In this document: positions 48,146 to 56,019 of the stretch, piece by piece
How the letters are laid out: each line of letters opens with the position of its first letter
Position numbering within the stretch: the stretch's first letter is position 1
Assembly: GCA_963664255.1 (NCBI GenBank)
Contig: OY760938.1
Coordinates: 1,798,001 to 1,862,000, forward strand
Source: G963663775 sp963664255
GTDB taxonomy: Bacteria; Bacillota; Clostridia; Oscillospirales; Butyricicoccaceae
Direction: 5' to 3'
DNA: 64,000 bases
Position numbers and translations under genes: made by a program
Notes under the pieces: generated by a model
Told to the model about the DNA's origin: nothing
Databases searched by the model: none
Seen by the model: the letters and a program-made list of their open reading frames with translations, nothing else

Positions 48146-49158
48146 AAATTTTGTTAGATGCCATGGGCGGTGACCACGCACCAAATGCAACTGTGCGCGG
48201 TGCAGTGCTGGCGGCAAAGACATATGGGGAAGAGGTTGTGCTGGTGGGTGATGAAGCGCAGCTGCGCGCAGTGCTCAAGGAGCTGGGGGCAGAATCCACG
48301 CCCCACCTTTCCATTGTGCACGCACCAGATGCGGTGGATATGCACGATGACCCCGCAACTGCACTGCGGCAAAGACCGCAGTCCTCCATGGCGATTGCCC
48401 TAAAGATGCTCAAAAGCGGTGAGGGCGATGCCGTTGTGTCGGCGGGCAACACGGGCGCACTGCTTGCAGGCGCAACGTTATACGGCGGGCGCATCAAGGG
48501 CATTCGCCGCGCGGCATTGGCACCGCTGATGCCTTGCGCAGGCGGACAATTCATGTTGCTGGATGCAGGTGCGAACACCGAGTGCACCGCAGAATATTTA
48601 TTACAGTTTGCCTTTATGGGCAGTTTGTTTATGGAAAAAATGTGCAGCGTTGCAAAGCCGCGGGTGGGTCTGGTCAACAACGGTTCGGAAGACACCAAGG
48701 GGGATGCCCTGCGTCTGGAAGCGTACCACCTGCTAAAAGCGGCGGGCGATGCAGGACGTATTCACTTTGTCGGCAATGTAGAAGGGCGCGATGTGCCGCT
48801 GGGTGCCTGTGATGTGGCGGTGATTGATGGCTTTGCAGGCAATATCATGCTGAAAACCATCGAAGGCGTGGCAAAATTCATGGCGCAGGAGATTAAGCAG
48901 GTGTTCATGCACAATTTGGCAACCAAATTGGCATATTTGCCCTGCAAAAGCGGAATGGATGCGTTTCGCGGGCAGTTCAACCAAGACACGATTGGCGGCG
49001 CGCCATTTTTGGGCATTGCAAAGCCTGTCATTAAGGCGCATGGCTCCTCCAATGAAGTGGCGTTTCAGCACGCAGTCGGACAGGCGATTCGTTATGCAAA
49101 CAGCGGCATGATTGCGGCGGTGGAGCAGAATATGGCGTATATGAAGATTGAAAAGTAG
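48142..49158 (+). CDS. plsX: Phosphate acyltransferase PlsX
   Basis: Converts acyl-ACP to acyl-phosphate for phospholipid synthesis. The 338 residues start MKILLDAMGGDHAPNATVRG, followed by VSAGNTGALLAGA and VGLVNNGSEDTKGD. ATG 48142 is the start, behind AGGAGGT; the frame is open further upstream but overlaps trmFO. Its usual neighbour acpP is here replaced by an altered ACP-like gene. Confidence 0.94.
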   Translation: MKILLDAMGGDHAPNATVRGAVLAAKTYGEEVVLVGDEAQLRAVLKELGAESTPHLSIVHAPDAVDMHDDPATALRQRPQSSMAIALKMLKSGEGDAVVSAGNTGALLAGATLYGGRIKGIRRAALAPLMPCAGGQFMLLDAGANTECTAEYLLQFAFMGSLFMEKMCSVAKPRVGLVNNGSEDTKGDALRLEAYHLLKAAGDAGRIHFVGNVEGRDVPLGACDVAVIDGFAGNIMLKTIEGVAKFMAQEIKQVFMHNLATKLAYLPCKSGMDAFRGQFNQDTIGGAPFLGIAKPVIKAHGSSNEVAFQHAVGQAIRYANSGMIAAVEQNMAYMKIEK

Positions 49159-49202
49159 AATTATGCAACAAGGTAACACGATGAAGCGGCAAAGGTGATG
49201 GT

Positions 49203-49490
49203 ATGGAAAAAGAAATTTTATGGAAGATGCTCGCGGAAATCTTTGAAGTAGATGTGGATGGCATCACGGAAAATACCTTAGTGGAAGATGAACTGTGGGC
49301 AGATGAGCTGGACTTGCAGGAATTGGAGTATATGCTGGATGAGGAATTTTCCATCCAGCTGCCCAGCCCAAATTGGAAAGAACGGCTAGAAACCTTGACA
49401 GCCGGAGATTTGCTGGCAATGGTGCGGGAAGCACTGCAAAGTCAAGGCGCGTCGGAGAAAATGCACGCTGCAGAAGCAACGGAAAAATGA
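49203..49490 (+). CDS. Acyl-carrier-protein-like protein lacking the phosphopantetheine serine
   Basis: 95 residues, acidic four-helix ACP-like sequence at the exact acpP position between plsX and rnc. Where ACP has the D-S-L site, this protein has DEL: the stretch reads VEDELWADELDLQELEYML, with Glu35 (codon GAG, 49305-49307) in place of Ser. It cannot carry a 4'-phosphopantetheine arm there. Helix 2 is otherwise preserved. A Trp-rich N-terminus (ILWKMLAE) and a C-terminal extension of about 15 residues are also atypical. Ribosome site AAAGGTGATGG. The change needs at least two base substitutions from any Ser codon. A true ACP gene must exist elsewhere. Confidence 0.75.
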   Translation: MEKEILWKMLAEIFEVDVDGITENTLVEDELWADELDLQELEYMLDEEFSIQLPSPNWKERLETLTAGDLLAMVREALQSQGASEKMHAAEATEK

Positions 49491-49526
49491 GCAAGGCGCG
49501 ACCCTGCCAGTGGGAAAGAGGAAGGT

Positions 49527-50204
49527 ATGCTGCAAAAAAAAATCGGATATTCCTTTAAAAATACGGCGCTGTTTCAAACAGCCTTAACACATTCCTCCTA
49601 TGCCAATGAGCATCGGGAGCGGCATCTGCACAACAATGAGCGTCTGGAATTTCTGGGAGATTCTGTGCTCGGATTTGTCACGGCAGATTATTTGTTCAAC
49701 CAGTTTCGAGATTTGCCGGAGGGCGAGCTGACCAAGCTGCGTGCGGCGGTGGTATGTGAACAGACCCTGTGCGAAATCGCCAAAGAAATCGGCGTGGATA
49801 CGGCAATCAAGCTGGGACACGGCGAGGAAAACAGCGGCGGCAGAAAACGCCCCTCGATATTGGCGGATGCAACGGAAGCCTTGCTGGGTGCGATTTATTT
49901 GGATGGCGGGATTGAACCGGCGCGCAAATTTGTGATGGATTTTGTGCCGCGCAAGACAGAAGAAGCACGGCGCGGTGGCGTGTTTAAGGATTATAAGACC
50001 TTGCTGCAAGAGATTGTGCAAAAAAACCGACAGGAAACCTTGGAATATCATCTGTCCGGCGAGAGCGGACCTGACCATGACAAGCAATTCACCATGCAGC
50101 TGCGGCTCAACAGCAATGTGTTTGCGGTTGGCATCGGCCGCAGCAAAAAAGAAGCCGAGCAAATGGCGGCAAAAGAGGCGCTGCGCTTGATGGGACAGGC
50201 ATAA
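49527..50204 (+). CDS. rnc: Ribonuclease III
   Basis: Double-strand-specific endoribonuclease for rRNA processing. The 225 residues have the catalytic signature NERLEFLGDSVLG near residue 38, the second acidic site in DATEALLGAIYLDGG, and a C-terminal dsRNA-binding domain (about 155-223, DYKTLLQEIVQ). ATG 49527 follows AGAGGAAGG. The rRNA operon in this window carries its expected stem substrates. Last gene of the topA-rnc run. Confidence 0.95.
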   Translation: MLQKKIGYSFKNTALFQTALTHSSYANEHRERHLHNNERLEFLGDSVLGFVTADYLFNQFRDLPEGELTKLRAAVVCEQTLCEIAKEIGVDTAIKLGHGEENSGGRKRPSILADATEALLGAIYLDGGIEPARKFVMDFVPRKTEEARRGGVFKDYKTLLQEIVQKNRQETLEYHLSGESGPDHDKQFTMQLRLNSNVFAVGIGRSKKEAEQMAAKEALRLMGQA

Positions 50205-50207
50205 ACC

Positions 50208-50246
50208 AAACCACCAGCATCAGATTTGATACTGGTGGTTTTTTTT
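50208..50246 (+). terminator. Terminator after rnc
   Basis: AAACCACCAG-c-ATCA / TGAT-a-CTGGTGG followed by eight T residues. Confidence 0.88.
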
Positions 50247-50263
50247 ATGCGGTATCGGGTTAG

Positions 50264-50284
50264 AACCTGTATGCACAAACGAGA
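50264..50284 (+). repeat. Short dispersed intergenic repeat
   Basis: AACCTGTATGCACAAACGAG between the convergent rnc and spoIIQ-like genes; near-identical to 2539-2559. Confidence 0.6.
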
Positions 50285-50302
50285 GCCGATGCAGATGGGT
50301 GC

Positions 50303-51070
50303 TTACTCCTGCGCGGTGGTGAATAAGGATTCAGGGTCAATGCGCGCGCCGTTTTGCAGCGCTTCTATATGCAGATGCACGCCGGCTGCCCCTTCGGTTT
50401 GGTTGGCGGAGCTGACCGTGCCCAAAACATCACCGGCATTTACCGTGTCACCCACGTGCACCTTTACCGTTTCGTGCAGCCCCATATAAAGGGTTTCCAA
50501 ATCATTTGGGTGCTGCAGCACCACACATTCGCCAAACAAGGCATCTTCATAAATATCTTCTACCGTGCCATCTGTAATGGCATAGACGCGGTCACCTGCG
50601 TTGGCGGTATAATCTGTGCCGTTGTGCGTGCGCCAATCGCCCAGCACCGCTTGATACACCAGTTCGTCGCCGGAGAAGGGCATGGCAACCGTGCCTTTGA
50701 TGGGGCGCACATAAATGGGCGCGGATACAGGCGCGGCTTCAGACGCAGCAGGCGCGGCAGAAGCGGCGGCGTCTTCCTGTGTGGGTTCAGCAGGGGTTTC
50801 GTGCTCCTCTTCCGGTGTGATATGGTCGGATATGGTGGCGTTGACGGGTGTGTCAAAGGAGGAATCGGTGCCTAAAACCGGTGTCAAATCCTCCGTTGTG
50901 GTGGATGGCTCATAAATAGAGGTATCCAGCGTTTCGCTTTTTTGCGGCGCGGGTGTAAAGAATAAGACATAACCCGAAATTCCGATTGCGGCAATGCAAA
51001 GGAACAGGATTATGTAAAATCCTTTGTCCTCAGAAAAGAGTGAGCCGATGTGTGCGGTTGTTTTTTTCAT
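50303..51070 (-). CDS. spoIIQ: SpoIIQ-like M23 peptidase-domain protein
   Basis: 255 residues: cytoplasmic N-terminus, one membrane helix (about 18-37, GFYIILFLCIAAIGISGYVLF), an Ala/Glu/Pro-rich linker and an extracytoplasmic LytM domain. Both metal motifs are present: HNGTDY (H-x3-D) and VHLHIEA (H-x-H). B. subtilis SpoIIQ has lost part of this site whereas C. difficile SpoIIQ keeps it. Position directly after spoIID (86-nt gap) is the usual clostridial order and supports a role in forespore engulfment and the SpoIIQ-SpoIIIAH channel. Ribosome site AGAGGTGA. Confidence 0.83.
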   Translation of the reverse strand: MKKTTAHIGSLFSEDKGFYIILFLCIAAIGISGYVLFFTPAPQKSETLDTSIYEPSTTTEDLTPVLGTDSSFDTPVNATISDHITPEEEHETPAEPTQEDAAASAAPAASEAAPVSAPIYVRPIKGTVAMPFSGDELVYQAVLGDWRTHNGTDYTANAGDRVYAITDGTVEDIYEDALFGECVVLQHPNDLETLYMGLHETVKVHVGDTVNAGDVLGTVSSANQTEGAAGVHLHIEALQNGARIDPESLFTTAQE

Positions 51071-51156
51071 TTTTTTTCACCTCTGCGCCTAGTATGGACA
51101 GGACAAGGCGGGGTTATTCGGAAAAGTAGAAAAAAACAGGATAAAAATACAGCTTG

Positions 51157-52221
51157 TTATAGATGGGTCAGTGTGGTGCCTGCGTAGTAATGCGCGAGAA
51201 TTTCTTGGTAGGAGCTGCCGTGCTCTGCCATATATTTTGCGCCGTATTGACTCATACCGACCCCGTGCCCATAGCCAACGGTGTGAAAGGTGATGCTGTC
51301 TTGGGAAAAGGTCAGTGTGAAATTGGTGGAGTTGAGGTCAAACAGCGTGCGCAGGTCCGTGCCTTCCACTTTCACGCCGCCAAGCGCCACGGTTTTGATG
51401 CCGCCAGCGGTAGACCGTACAGAATTTTTGAACCAATTTTCCGGTGCACTGCTCAAATCGGCAGCAGGAAAGGTTTCTGCAATTTTTTGTCGGAAGTCAT
51501 CCAGCGCAAGGGTAACCTCGGCGTTGTATTTGGCGCAGGCATCGCCCCCGGGGCTGACTACGGATTGCAGATAACTGATTTCAGAGCCCCAAACATCGAG
51601 CGCAGCTTCGGTTTTTGCGCTGGAAGCACAGCAAAAGACCGAAACAATGGGCGAACCATTGACCGTCAGAATTTCACCGGCAGTGTCCTGCACCGCCTGC
51701 GTAATGGCATCGACATAGGTTTGGGCGTGCTCTCCCCACTGGGCGGCGGCTTCGGTGGCAAGCGGCATATATGCCGTGCAGTGGTGAAAATCGTCGCACA
51801 TCACGGCGCCGTGGTGCTGTTCTGGGGGAGGAGAGCTGCTGCGCAGCTTATATATGGCATAGGTGCGGGCAGCAACGGCTTGCGCGCGCAGGGCTTCGGG
51901 TGGAAACGTGGGCGAGATTTCTGCCGCCACAACCCCCATGACATAGGTTTCCAGCGGCATGGTCTGCACCTCGCCGTCCACAAGAACCGAGATGGTGACC
52001 TCTGCGTCGGTGGTGTCGGATAGCATGGCAGACACCTCTTCGGCGGAGGCTTCGGCTGTAGCGGCTGCCGTTACAGGCGGAAAATCTGCATTGACTGCGG
52101 TGCTGTCTTGCGAAAGTGCGGCTTGCGCGGATAACCCATAATGGGTGTAGGCAAACGGAAGAATGTAAAGCACAGCCTGTAGAATCAGCCCCAATGATAG
52201 GATTTTTTTCATTATTTGCAT
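51157..52221 (-). CDS. spoIID: Stage II sporulation protein D
   Basis: Lytic transglycosylase that removes glycan strands during engulfment. The frame gives 354 residues from ATG 52221 (AAAGGAAG upstream); ATG 52212 gives 351. An N-terminal membrane anchor (IMKKILSLGLILQAVLYILP) is followed by the SpoIID domain with the conserved Glu in VVAAEISPTFPPEALRAQAV, VSPGGD and GHGVGMSQYGAKYMAE. It should be made in the mother cell under sigma-E. A CATATCCT element with an ATA-type -35 lies upstream, but that match is weak and the region also holds the divergent citrate synthase promoter. Confidence 0.9.
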   Translation of the reverse strand: MQIMKKILSLGLILQAVLYILPFAYTHYGLSAQAALSQDSTAVNADFPPVTAAATAEASAEEVSAMLSDTTDAEVTISVLVDGEVQTMPLETYVMGVVAAEISPTFPPEALRAQAVAARTYAIYKLRSSSPPPEQHHGAVMCDDFHHCTAYMPLATEAAAQWGEHAQTYVDAITQAVQDTAGEILTVNGSPIVSVFCCASSAKTEAALDVWGSEISYLQSVVSPGGDACAKYNAEVTLALDDFRQKIAETFPAADLSSAPENWFKNSVRSTAGGIKTVALGGVKVEGTDLRTLFDLNSTNFTLTFSQDSITFHTVGYGHGVGMSQYGAKYMAEHGSSYQEILAHYYAGTTLTHL

Positions 52222-52261
52222 ACACTTCCTTTGAAAACGAAAAGTTTGTTGAATTCGCAAA

Positions 52262-52290
52262 TTGACAATTTTGCAAGAATAGGATATGAT
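52262..52290 (+). promoter_or_regulatory. Promoter of citrate synthase
   Basis: TTGACA and TATGAT with 17-bp spacing, about 40 bp before the start codon. Confidence 0.8.
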
Positions 52291-52329
52291 ATATTTCATA
52301 TCTTATTTTATGGACGAGGGAGGATGACC

Positions 52330-53703
52330 ATGCAGGAGATGGAAGAACAAATCAGTCCGGCACTGCTACAAAATCTATGCGAAAGCTTCCGGAATAATTC
52401 TCAGATTCACCCGGAAGTGTATGCACGATATGGCATCAAACGGGGTCTTCGCAATGCGGACGGAACCGGTGTGCTCGTCGGTATGACAAGAATCAGCAAT
52501 GTGCATGGATATATCATCAATGAAGGAGAACGCGAGCCGATTGAAGGGCGTCTTACATACCGCGGCATCAATTTATATGATTTGCTCAACGGTTTCCAGC
52601 AGGAAGACCGTTTTGGGTTTGCAGAAGTCACCTATTTATTGATGTGCGGCAAATTGCCCACCAGTGAAGAGCTGCGCTGCTTTCGGGAAGCGGTTGCTGT
52701 GGCGCGGGAGCTGCCTTCTAACTTCACAGAGGATATTTTGATGCGCGTCCCGAGCCAAAGCATTATGAATAAATTGGCGTATGCCACCCTTGCACTTTAT
52801 AATTATGACAGCAATCCGGACGATACTGCGCTGGAAAATGTGCTGCGGCAGGGCATTACATTGTTTTCGCGGTTTCCGATTATCGTGTGCCATGCGTATC
52901 AGGCAAAGCGCCGTTATTTTGACAATGCAAGCATGCATCTGCATATGCCAGACCGCACCAAATCCACCGCAGAGAATATTCTCAGCTTGATTCGTGCAGA
53001 TGGGGCATATACCAATGAAGAAGCCAAGCTGCTCGACCGCTGTCTGGTGATTCACGCCGAGCATGGCGGCGGCAACAATTCTGCATTTGCCACCCGTGTG
53101 GCGACCTCCTCGGGCACGGACACCTATTCCTCCATTGCGGCGGCAATCGGTGCCTTGAAGGGACCGCGCCATGGTGGTGCCAACCTCAAGGTGATGGAAA
53201 TGTTTGATGCCATCAAGGAGCACGTGCGGGATTGGACAGACGAGGACGAGGTCTATCAGTTTATGCTCAAGCTGCTGCGCCGCGAGGCAGGCGACCGTTC
53301 GGGGCTGATTTATGGCATGGGTCATGCGGTGTATACCCTTAGCGACCCGCGTGCAGTTGCCTTGAAGGAATCGGCGCGACCGCTTGCAGACAAGAAGGGC
53401 TTCGGCGAGGAAATGGACTTGATTGAACTGGTCGAGCGGCTGACCTCCAAGGCAATGAGTGAGGTGCGCGGCGGAGAAATTAAGGTCATGTGTGCCAATG
53501 TAGATATGTATTCGGGTCTGGTCTATAAAATGTTGGGCATTCCGCAGGAATTGTTCACACCGCTGTTTGCCACCGCGCGCATTACCGGTTGGATGGCACA
53601 TCGGCTAGAAGAGATTGCAACCGGCGGAAAAATCATCCGTCCGGCATACAAACCGGCAAAACAACCTGAAATTGCGTATATACCGCTGGCAAATCGCAAT
53701 TAA
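52330..53703 (+). CDS. Citrate synthase
   Basis: Condenses acetyl-CoA and oxaloacetate to citrate. The 457 residues include an N-terminal extension typical of clostridial homologues (VYARYGIKRGLRNADGTGVL). Family motifs: HAEHGGGNNSAFATR (first catalytic His) and YGMGHAVYTLSDPRA (second His and substrate Arg), and a late Asp in CANVDMYSGLVY. No aconitase or isocitrate dehydrogenase is next to it, so it probably feeds glutamate synthesis. ATG 52330 follows GGGAGG. Confidence 0.92.
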   Translation: MQEMEEQISPALLQNLCESFRNNSQIHPEVYARYGIKRGLRNADGTGVLVGMTRISNVHGYIINEGEREPIEGRLTYRGINLYDLLNGFQQEDRFGFAEVTYLLMCGKLPTSEELRCFREAVAVARELPSNFTEDILMRVPSQSIMNKLAYATLALYNYDSNPDDTALENVLRQGITLFSRFPIIVCHAYQAKRRYFDNASMHLHMPDRTKSTAENILSLIRADGAYTNEEAKLLDRCLVIHAEHGGGNNSAFATRVATSSGTDTYSSIAAAIGALKGPRHGGANLKVMEMFDAIKEHVRDWTDEDEVYQFMLKLLRREAGDRSGLIYGMGHAVYTLSDPRAVALKESARPLADKKGFGEEMDLIELVERLTSKAMSEVRGGEIKVMCANVDMYSGLVYKMLGIPQELFTPLFATARITGWMAHRLEEIATGGKIIRPAYKPAKQPEIAYIPLANRN

Positions 53704-53719
53704 TCACAGTATTTCATCG

Positions 53720-53759
53720 GAGCAGCAGAGAAAAAAATCTCTGCTGTTCTTGTTTTTTT
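53720..53759 (+). terminator. Terminator after citrate synthase
   Basis: GAGCAGCAGAGA / TCTCTGCTGTTC followed by TTGTTTTTTT. Confidence 0.8.
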
Positions 53760-53830
53760 AAAAAGCGGCGATAGGATTGACTTTGCAAAGAAAAGAGCAT
53801 ACACTTACAGAAAAGAGGGGGCGTGCAGGT

Positions 53831-54580
53831 ATGCTGACAGAAGAACGATATACAGCGATTTTGCGGCTTTTGGAAACACGCGGTGCGGCCACTGTACAAG
53901 AGCTGACCGAGGCACTCCACAGTTCAGAATCCACGATACGCAGGGATTTGAATGTGCTGAGTCGGCAGGGAAGGCTCCATAAGGTGCATGGGGGTGCCAC
54001 AGCCCTGCGGGTGGAATATCGCGCCAAGGAATATCCGGCATTTGCACGTGCACAAATCGATGAAGCGGAAAAGGAACGGATTGCACAGCGTGCAGCGGCA
54101 TTTATCTCGGATTATGATTTGGTGTTTTTGGACACAGGCACAACAACCGGATGTATGGCGAACTATATCACCGCGCAAAATATCACCATCGTGACCAATG
54201 GTCTGCTGCTTGCCAAGCGGTTGGCAGAGCGGGGATTTGCAGTGCTGGTGACAGGCGGACAAGCCAAACCCACAACAGAGGCTTTGGTTGGCGGCACGGC
54301 GGTCAGCAATTTGCAGCGATATAACTTCACCATTGGTTTCTTTGGTGCCAATGGCATCAGCATTGAGCATGGCTGCACCACGCCGGATGCGGATGAAGCC
54401 ATTGTGAAAACCACAGCAATGGCGCATTGCAGACGCTGCTTTTTGCTGGCAGACAGTGCCAAATTCGGCGTGGTTTCCTCCGTGACATTTGCACCCATCG
54501 GACAAGCCACGATTCTGACAGGGGAGCACTGCGAGATGCAATATCGCCAGCAGGCTTCGATTATTGAAGTGCTTGCGTAA
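53831..54580 (+). CDS. DeoR/GlpR-family sugar-phosphate-responsive regulator
   Basis: 249 residues: an N-terminal winged helix (ERYTAILRLLETRGAATVQ, SSESTIRRDLNVL) and a C-terminal DeoRC sensor domain resembling ribose-phosphate isomerase (DLVFLDTGTTTGCMANYI, FFGANGISIEHGCTTPD). Such proteins repress sugar operons until a phosphorylated sugar binds. No sugar genes are adjacent; the downstream gene encodes a flavoprotein, so the target is unclear. ATG 53831 is taken from family alignment of MLTEERYTAIL and a GAGGGGG ribosome site. Confidence 0.9.
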   Translation: MLTEERYTAILRLLETRGAATVQELTEALHSSESTIRRDLNVLSRQGRLHKVHGGATALRVEYRAKEYPAFARAQIDEAEKERIAQRAAAFISDYDLVFLDTGTTTGCMANYITAQNITIVTNGLLLAKRLAERGFAVLVTGGQAKPTTEALVGGTAVSNLQRYNFTIGFFGANGISIEHGCTTPDADEAIVKTTAMAHCRRCFLLADSAKFGVVSSVTFAPIGQATILTGEHCEMQYRQQASIIEVLA

Positions 54581-54661
54581 TCTGTTGCGGCAGCAGCTGC
54601 TGCCGATGTGGCTGGATAGATGTAACTGTTGATTGGTCGCAGCGAAAGGGAAGGGATTGCG

Positions 54662-55531
54662 ATGCAAGATGTATTGATTATCGGCGGCGGTCCGGCGGGC
54701 GCATCTGCCGCACTCTATGCACGGCAAGCGGGCTTGTCCGTTACCATTGTTGCCAAAGATTGCGGTGCGGTTGGACAAACGGAAAAAATCGAAGCGTACT
54801 ATGGATTTGCAGAACCCATAACCAGCGAAGCCTTGCGAAACGCAGGCAGACGACAGACCGAGCGCATGGGTGTGCATTGGCTCTATGACGAAATTGTGGA
54901 AATGCAGCACCAAAAGGGCTTGTTTCATGCACGAGGATTGCATGGAACATATGCAGCACCTGCCGTTGTGCTGGCAACGGGAGCGACACCCATGATGCCG
55001 CGACTGGAAGGCTTGGTGCAGCACGAAGGGCAAGGGGTTGGTGATTGTATGACACGTGACGAGAAGCATAGCTGCGGACAACGTGTTGCCGTATTGGGCG
55101 GCGGAAAATATGCCCTGCATGCAGCAACGCAGTTGCTGCAAAAGGTGCGCACTGTGACCTTGCTGACAAGCGGAATGCCGGCGCCCTTGCAGCTTCCGGC
55201 GAAGCTTTTGGCAGACGAGCGAAAGATTCGTGCCATTGTCGGCGAAGACAAGGTCTATGCAGTTGCATTTGAAAGCGGTGACCCTTTGGAGGTGGATGGC
55301 GTTTTGGTGGCTTGGGGCGTCTTGGACGGTGGTGCGCTTGCCAAGAAGCTAGGGGCTGCAACGTGTGGAAATCGGATGGTTGTGGATGCAGAGATGGCAA
55401 CAACGGTGCCGGGATTGTTTGCCGCAGGTGATTGCATCGGTGGGCTGCAGCAGGTGATGAAAGCGGCGTATGAAGGCATGATTGCCGGCAGAAGTGCCGC
55501 CGCATTTGTGCAATCCACCCCCAAAGGCTGA
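54662..55531 (+). CDS. Thioredoxin-reductase-like FAD oxidoreductase lacking the redox disulfide
   Basis: 290 residues: FAD-binding VLIIGGGPAGASAALYARQA at the start, a second nucleotide-binding VAVLGGGKYALHAA near 140, and a C-terminal VPGLFAAGDCIGG. The NADPH domain normally carries CATC; the aligned positions here read CMTR, so the second cysteine is Arg and no disulfide can form. It may act as a ferredoxin/flavodoxin-type or other flavin reductase rather than reducing thioredoxin. Ribosome site AAGGGAAGGG. It may be co-transcribed with the DeoR-type gene (81-nt gap). Confidence 0.82.
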   Translation: MQDVLIIGGGPAGASAALYARQAGLSVTIVAKDCGAVGQTEKIEAYYGFAEPITSEALRNAGRRQTERMGVHWLYDEIVEMQHQKGLFHARGLHGTYAAPAVVLATGATPMMPRLEGLVQHEGQGVGDCMTRDEKHSCGQRVAVLGGGKYALHAATQLLQKVRTVTLLTSGMPAPLQLPAKLLADERKIRAIVGEDKVYAVAFESGDPLEVDGVLVAWGVLDGGALAKKLGAATCGNRMVVDAEMATTVPGLFAAGDCIGGLQQVMKAAYEGMIAGRSAAAFVQSTPKG

Positions 55532-55615
55532 GAATGGTGTATGAAAAGGGTTCTGCAGATTTAACCACCGTGTTGCAGGGAAAGATTTCTGGAATACGAC
55601 TGTTCGGCGTTATGA

Positions 55616-55624
55616 ATACAGGTT
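55616..55624 (-). repeat. Short dispersed repeat core, inverted
   Basis: On the minus strand AAGAACCTGTAT, the same 12-mer as in the copy after the M23 gene at 35.8 kb. Confidence 0.4.
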
Positions 55625-55651
55625 CTTATAATGCAATGGTTTTGCTGCATT

Positions 55652-55686
55652 AAGGCAGACAGCTTAAACCAGCTGTCTGCCTTTTT
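55652..55686 (+). terminator. Terminator after the flavoprotein gene
   Basis: AAGGCAGACAGC / GCTGTCTGCCTT followed by TTTC. Confidence 0.85.
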
Positions 55687-55692
55687 CCAGTT

Positions 55693-55824
55693 TTATGCCA
55701 CACCGAATTCCCTTTGAAGTGCCTGTGCATCTGCTAAATCCAGTAATCCCACATCACGATAGTAGATAGTTACAATATTTCTTTTAAATGATGGATTGTC
55801 AAGCCAAGCTTTGAAAGAACATCT
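55693..55824 (-). pseudogene. Protein-like fragment without start codon
   Basis: On the minus strand an open frame after a stop at about 55826 reads SFKAWLDNPSFKRNIVTIYY and DVGLLDLADAQALQREFGVA, then stops at 55693. It has coding-like composition but no start codon or ribosome site, and looks like the C-terminus of a lost gene. Not recognised. It lies among the methionine-gene remnants. Confidence 0.35.
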
Positions 55825-55827
55825 TTA

Positions 55828-55879
55828 TATTGAAATGGCAAAAGCCGGGGAGTAATCCTCGGCTTTTGCCATTTCAATA
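55828..55879. repeat. Long perfect hairpin
   Basis: Arms of 20 bp (TATTGAAATGGCAAAAGCCG and its exact complement) around a 12-nt loop. Without clear T-runs it is either a strong terminator or the footprint of a small mobile element. Confidence 0.7.
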
Positions 55880-55884
55880 CTTTT

Positions 55885-56008
55885 CTTTTATTATGGATGC
55901 TACTGTAATATTGGTATCATATTTGAAAGTTGTGCTTTATACAATGGGAAATGGTCTAGATTCTCCGTTTTTTGCATTCCATCCTGCATGGAGGCATTTG
56001 GTTTCCAT
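55885..56008 (-). pseudogene. Truncated O-acetylhomoserine sulfhydrylase-like (metY) start
   Basis: From ATG 56008 the minus strand reads METKCLHAGWNAKNGESRP and FPIV, then TAA, then in the same frame STTFKYDTNITVAS. MetY proteins start with a CLHAG...GE.R.LPI.QSTTFKYD pattern, so the stop most likely replaced a CAA Gln codon. Only about 40 codons remain before the hairpin at 55828-55879; the PLP-binding body is gone. It lies 12 nt downstream of the metE-like remnant, so the pair was probably a methionine operon. Confidence 0.7.
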
Positions 56009-56019
56009 CTTTTGTATCT

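Noticed and set aside
51163..52023. 286-codon plus-strand frame opposite spoIID
   Set aside because: Antisense shadow; spoIID motifs on the other strand are unambiguous.
52222..52329. Definite sigma-E promoter for spoIID
   Set aside because: Only a loose CATATCCT match with poor spacing; it overlaps the good sigma-A promoter of citrate synthase.
53924..55141. 405-codon minus-strand frame opposite the DeoR-type and flavoprotein genes
   Set aside because: Antisense shadow spanning two well-supported genes, with atypical Cys/His composition.
55534..55653. 39-codon frame after the flavoprotein gene
   Set aside because: Weak ribosome site, it spans a dispersed repeat and ends at the terminator; no recognisable protein.
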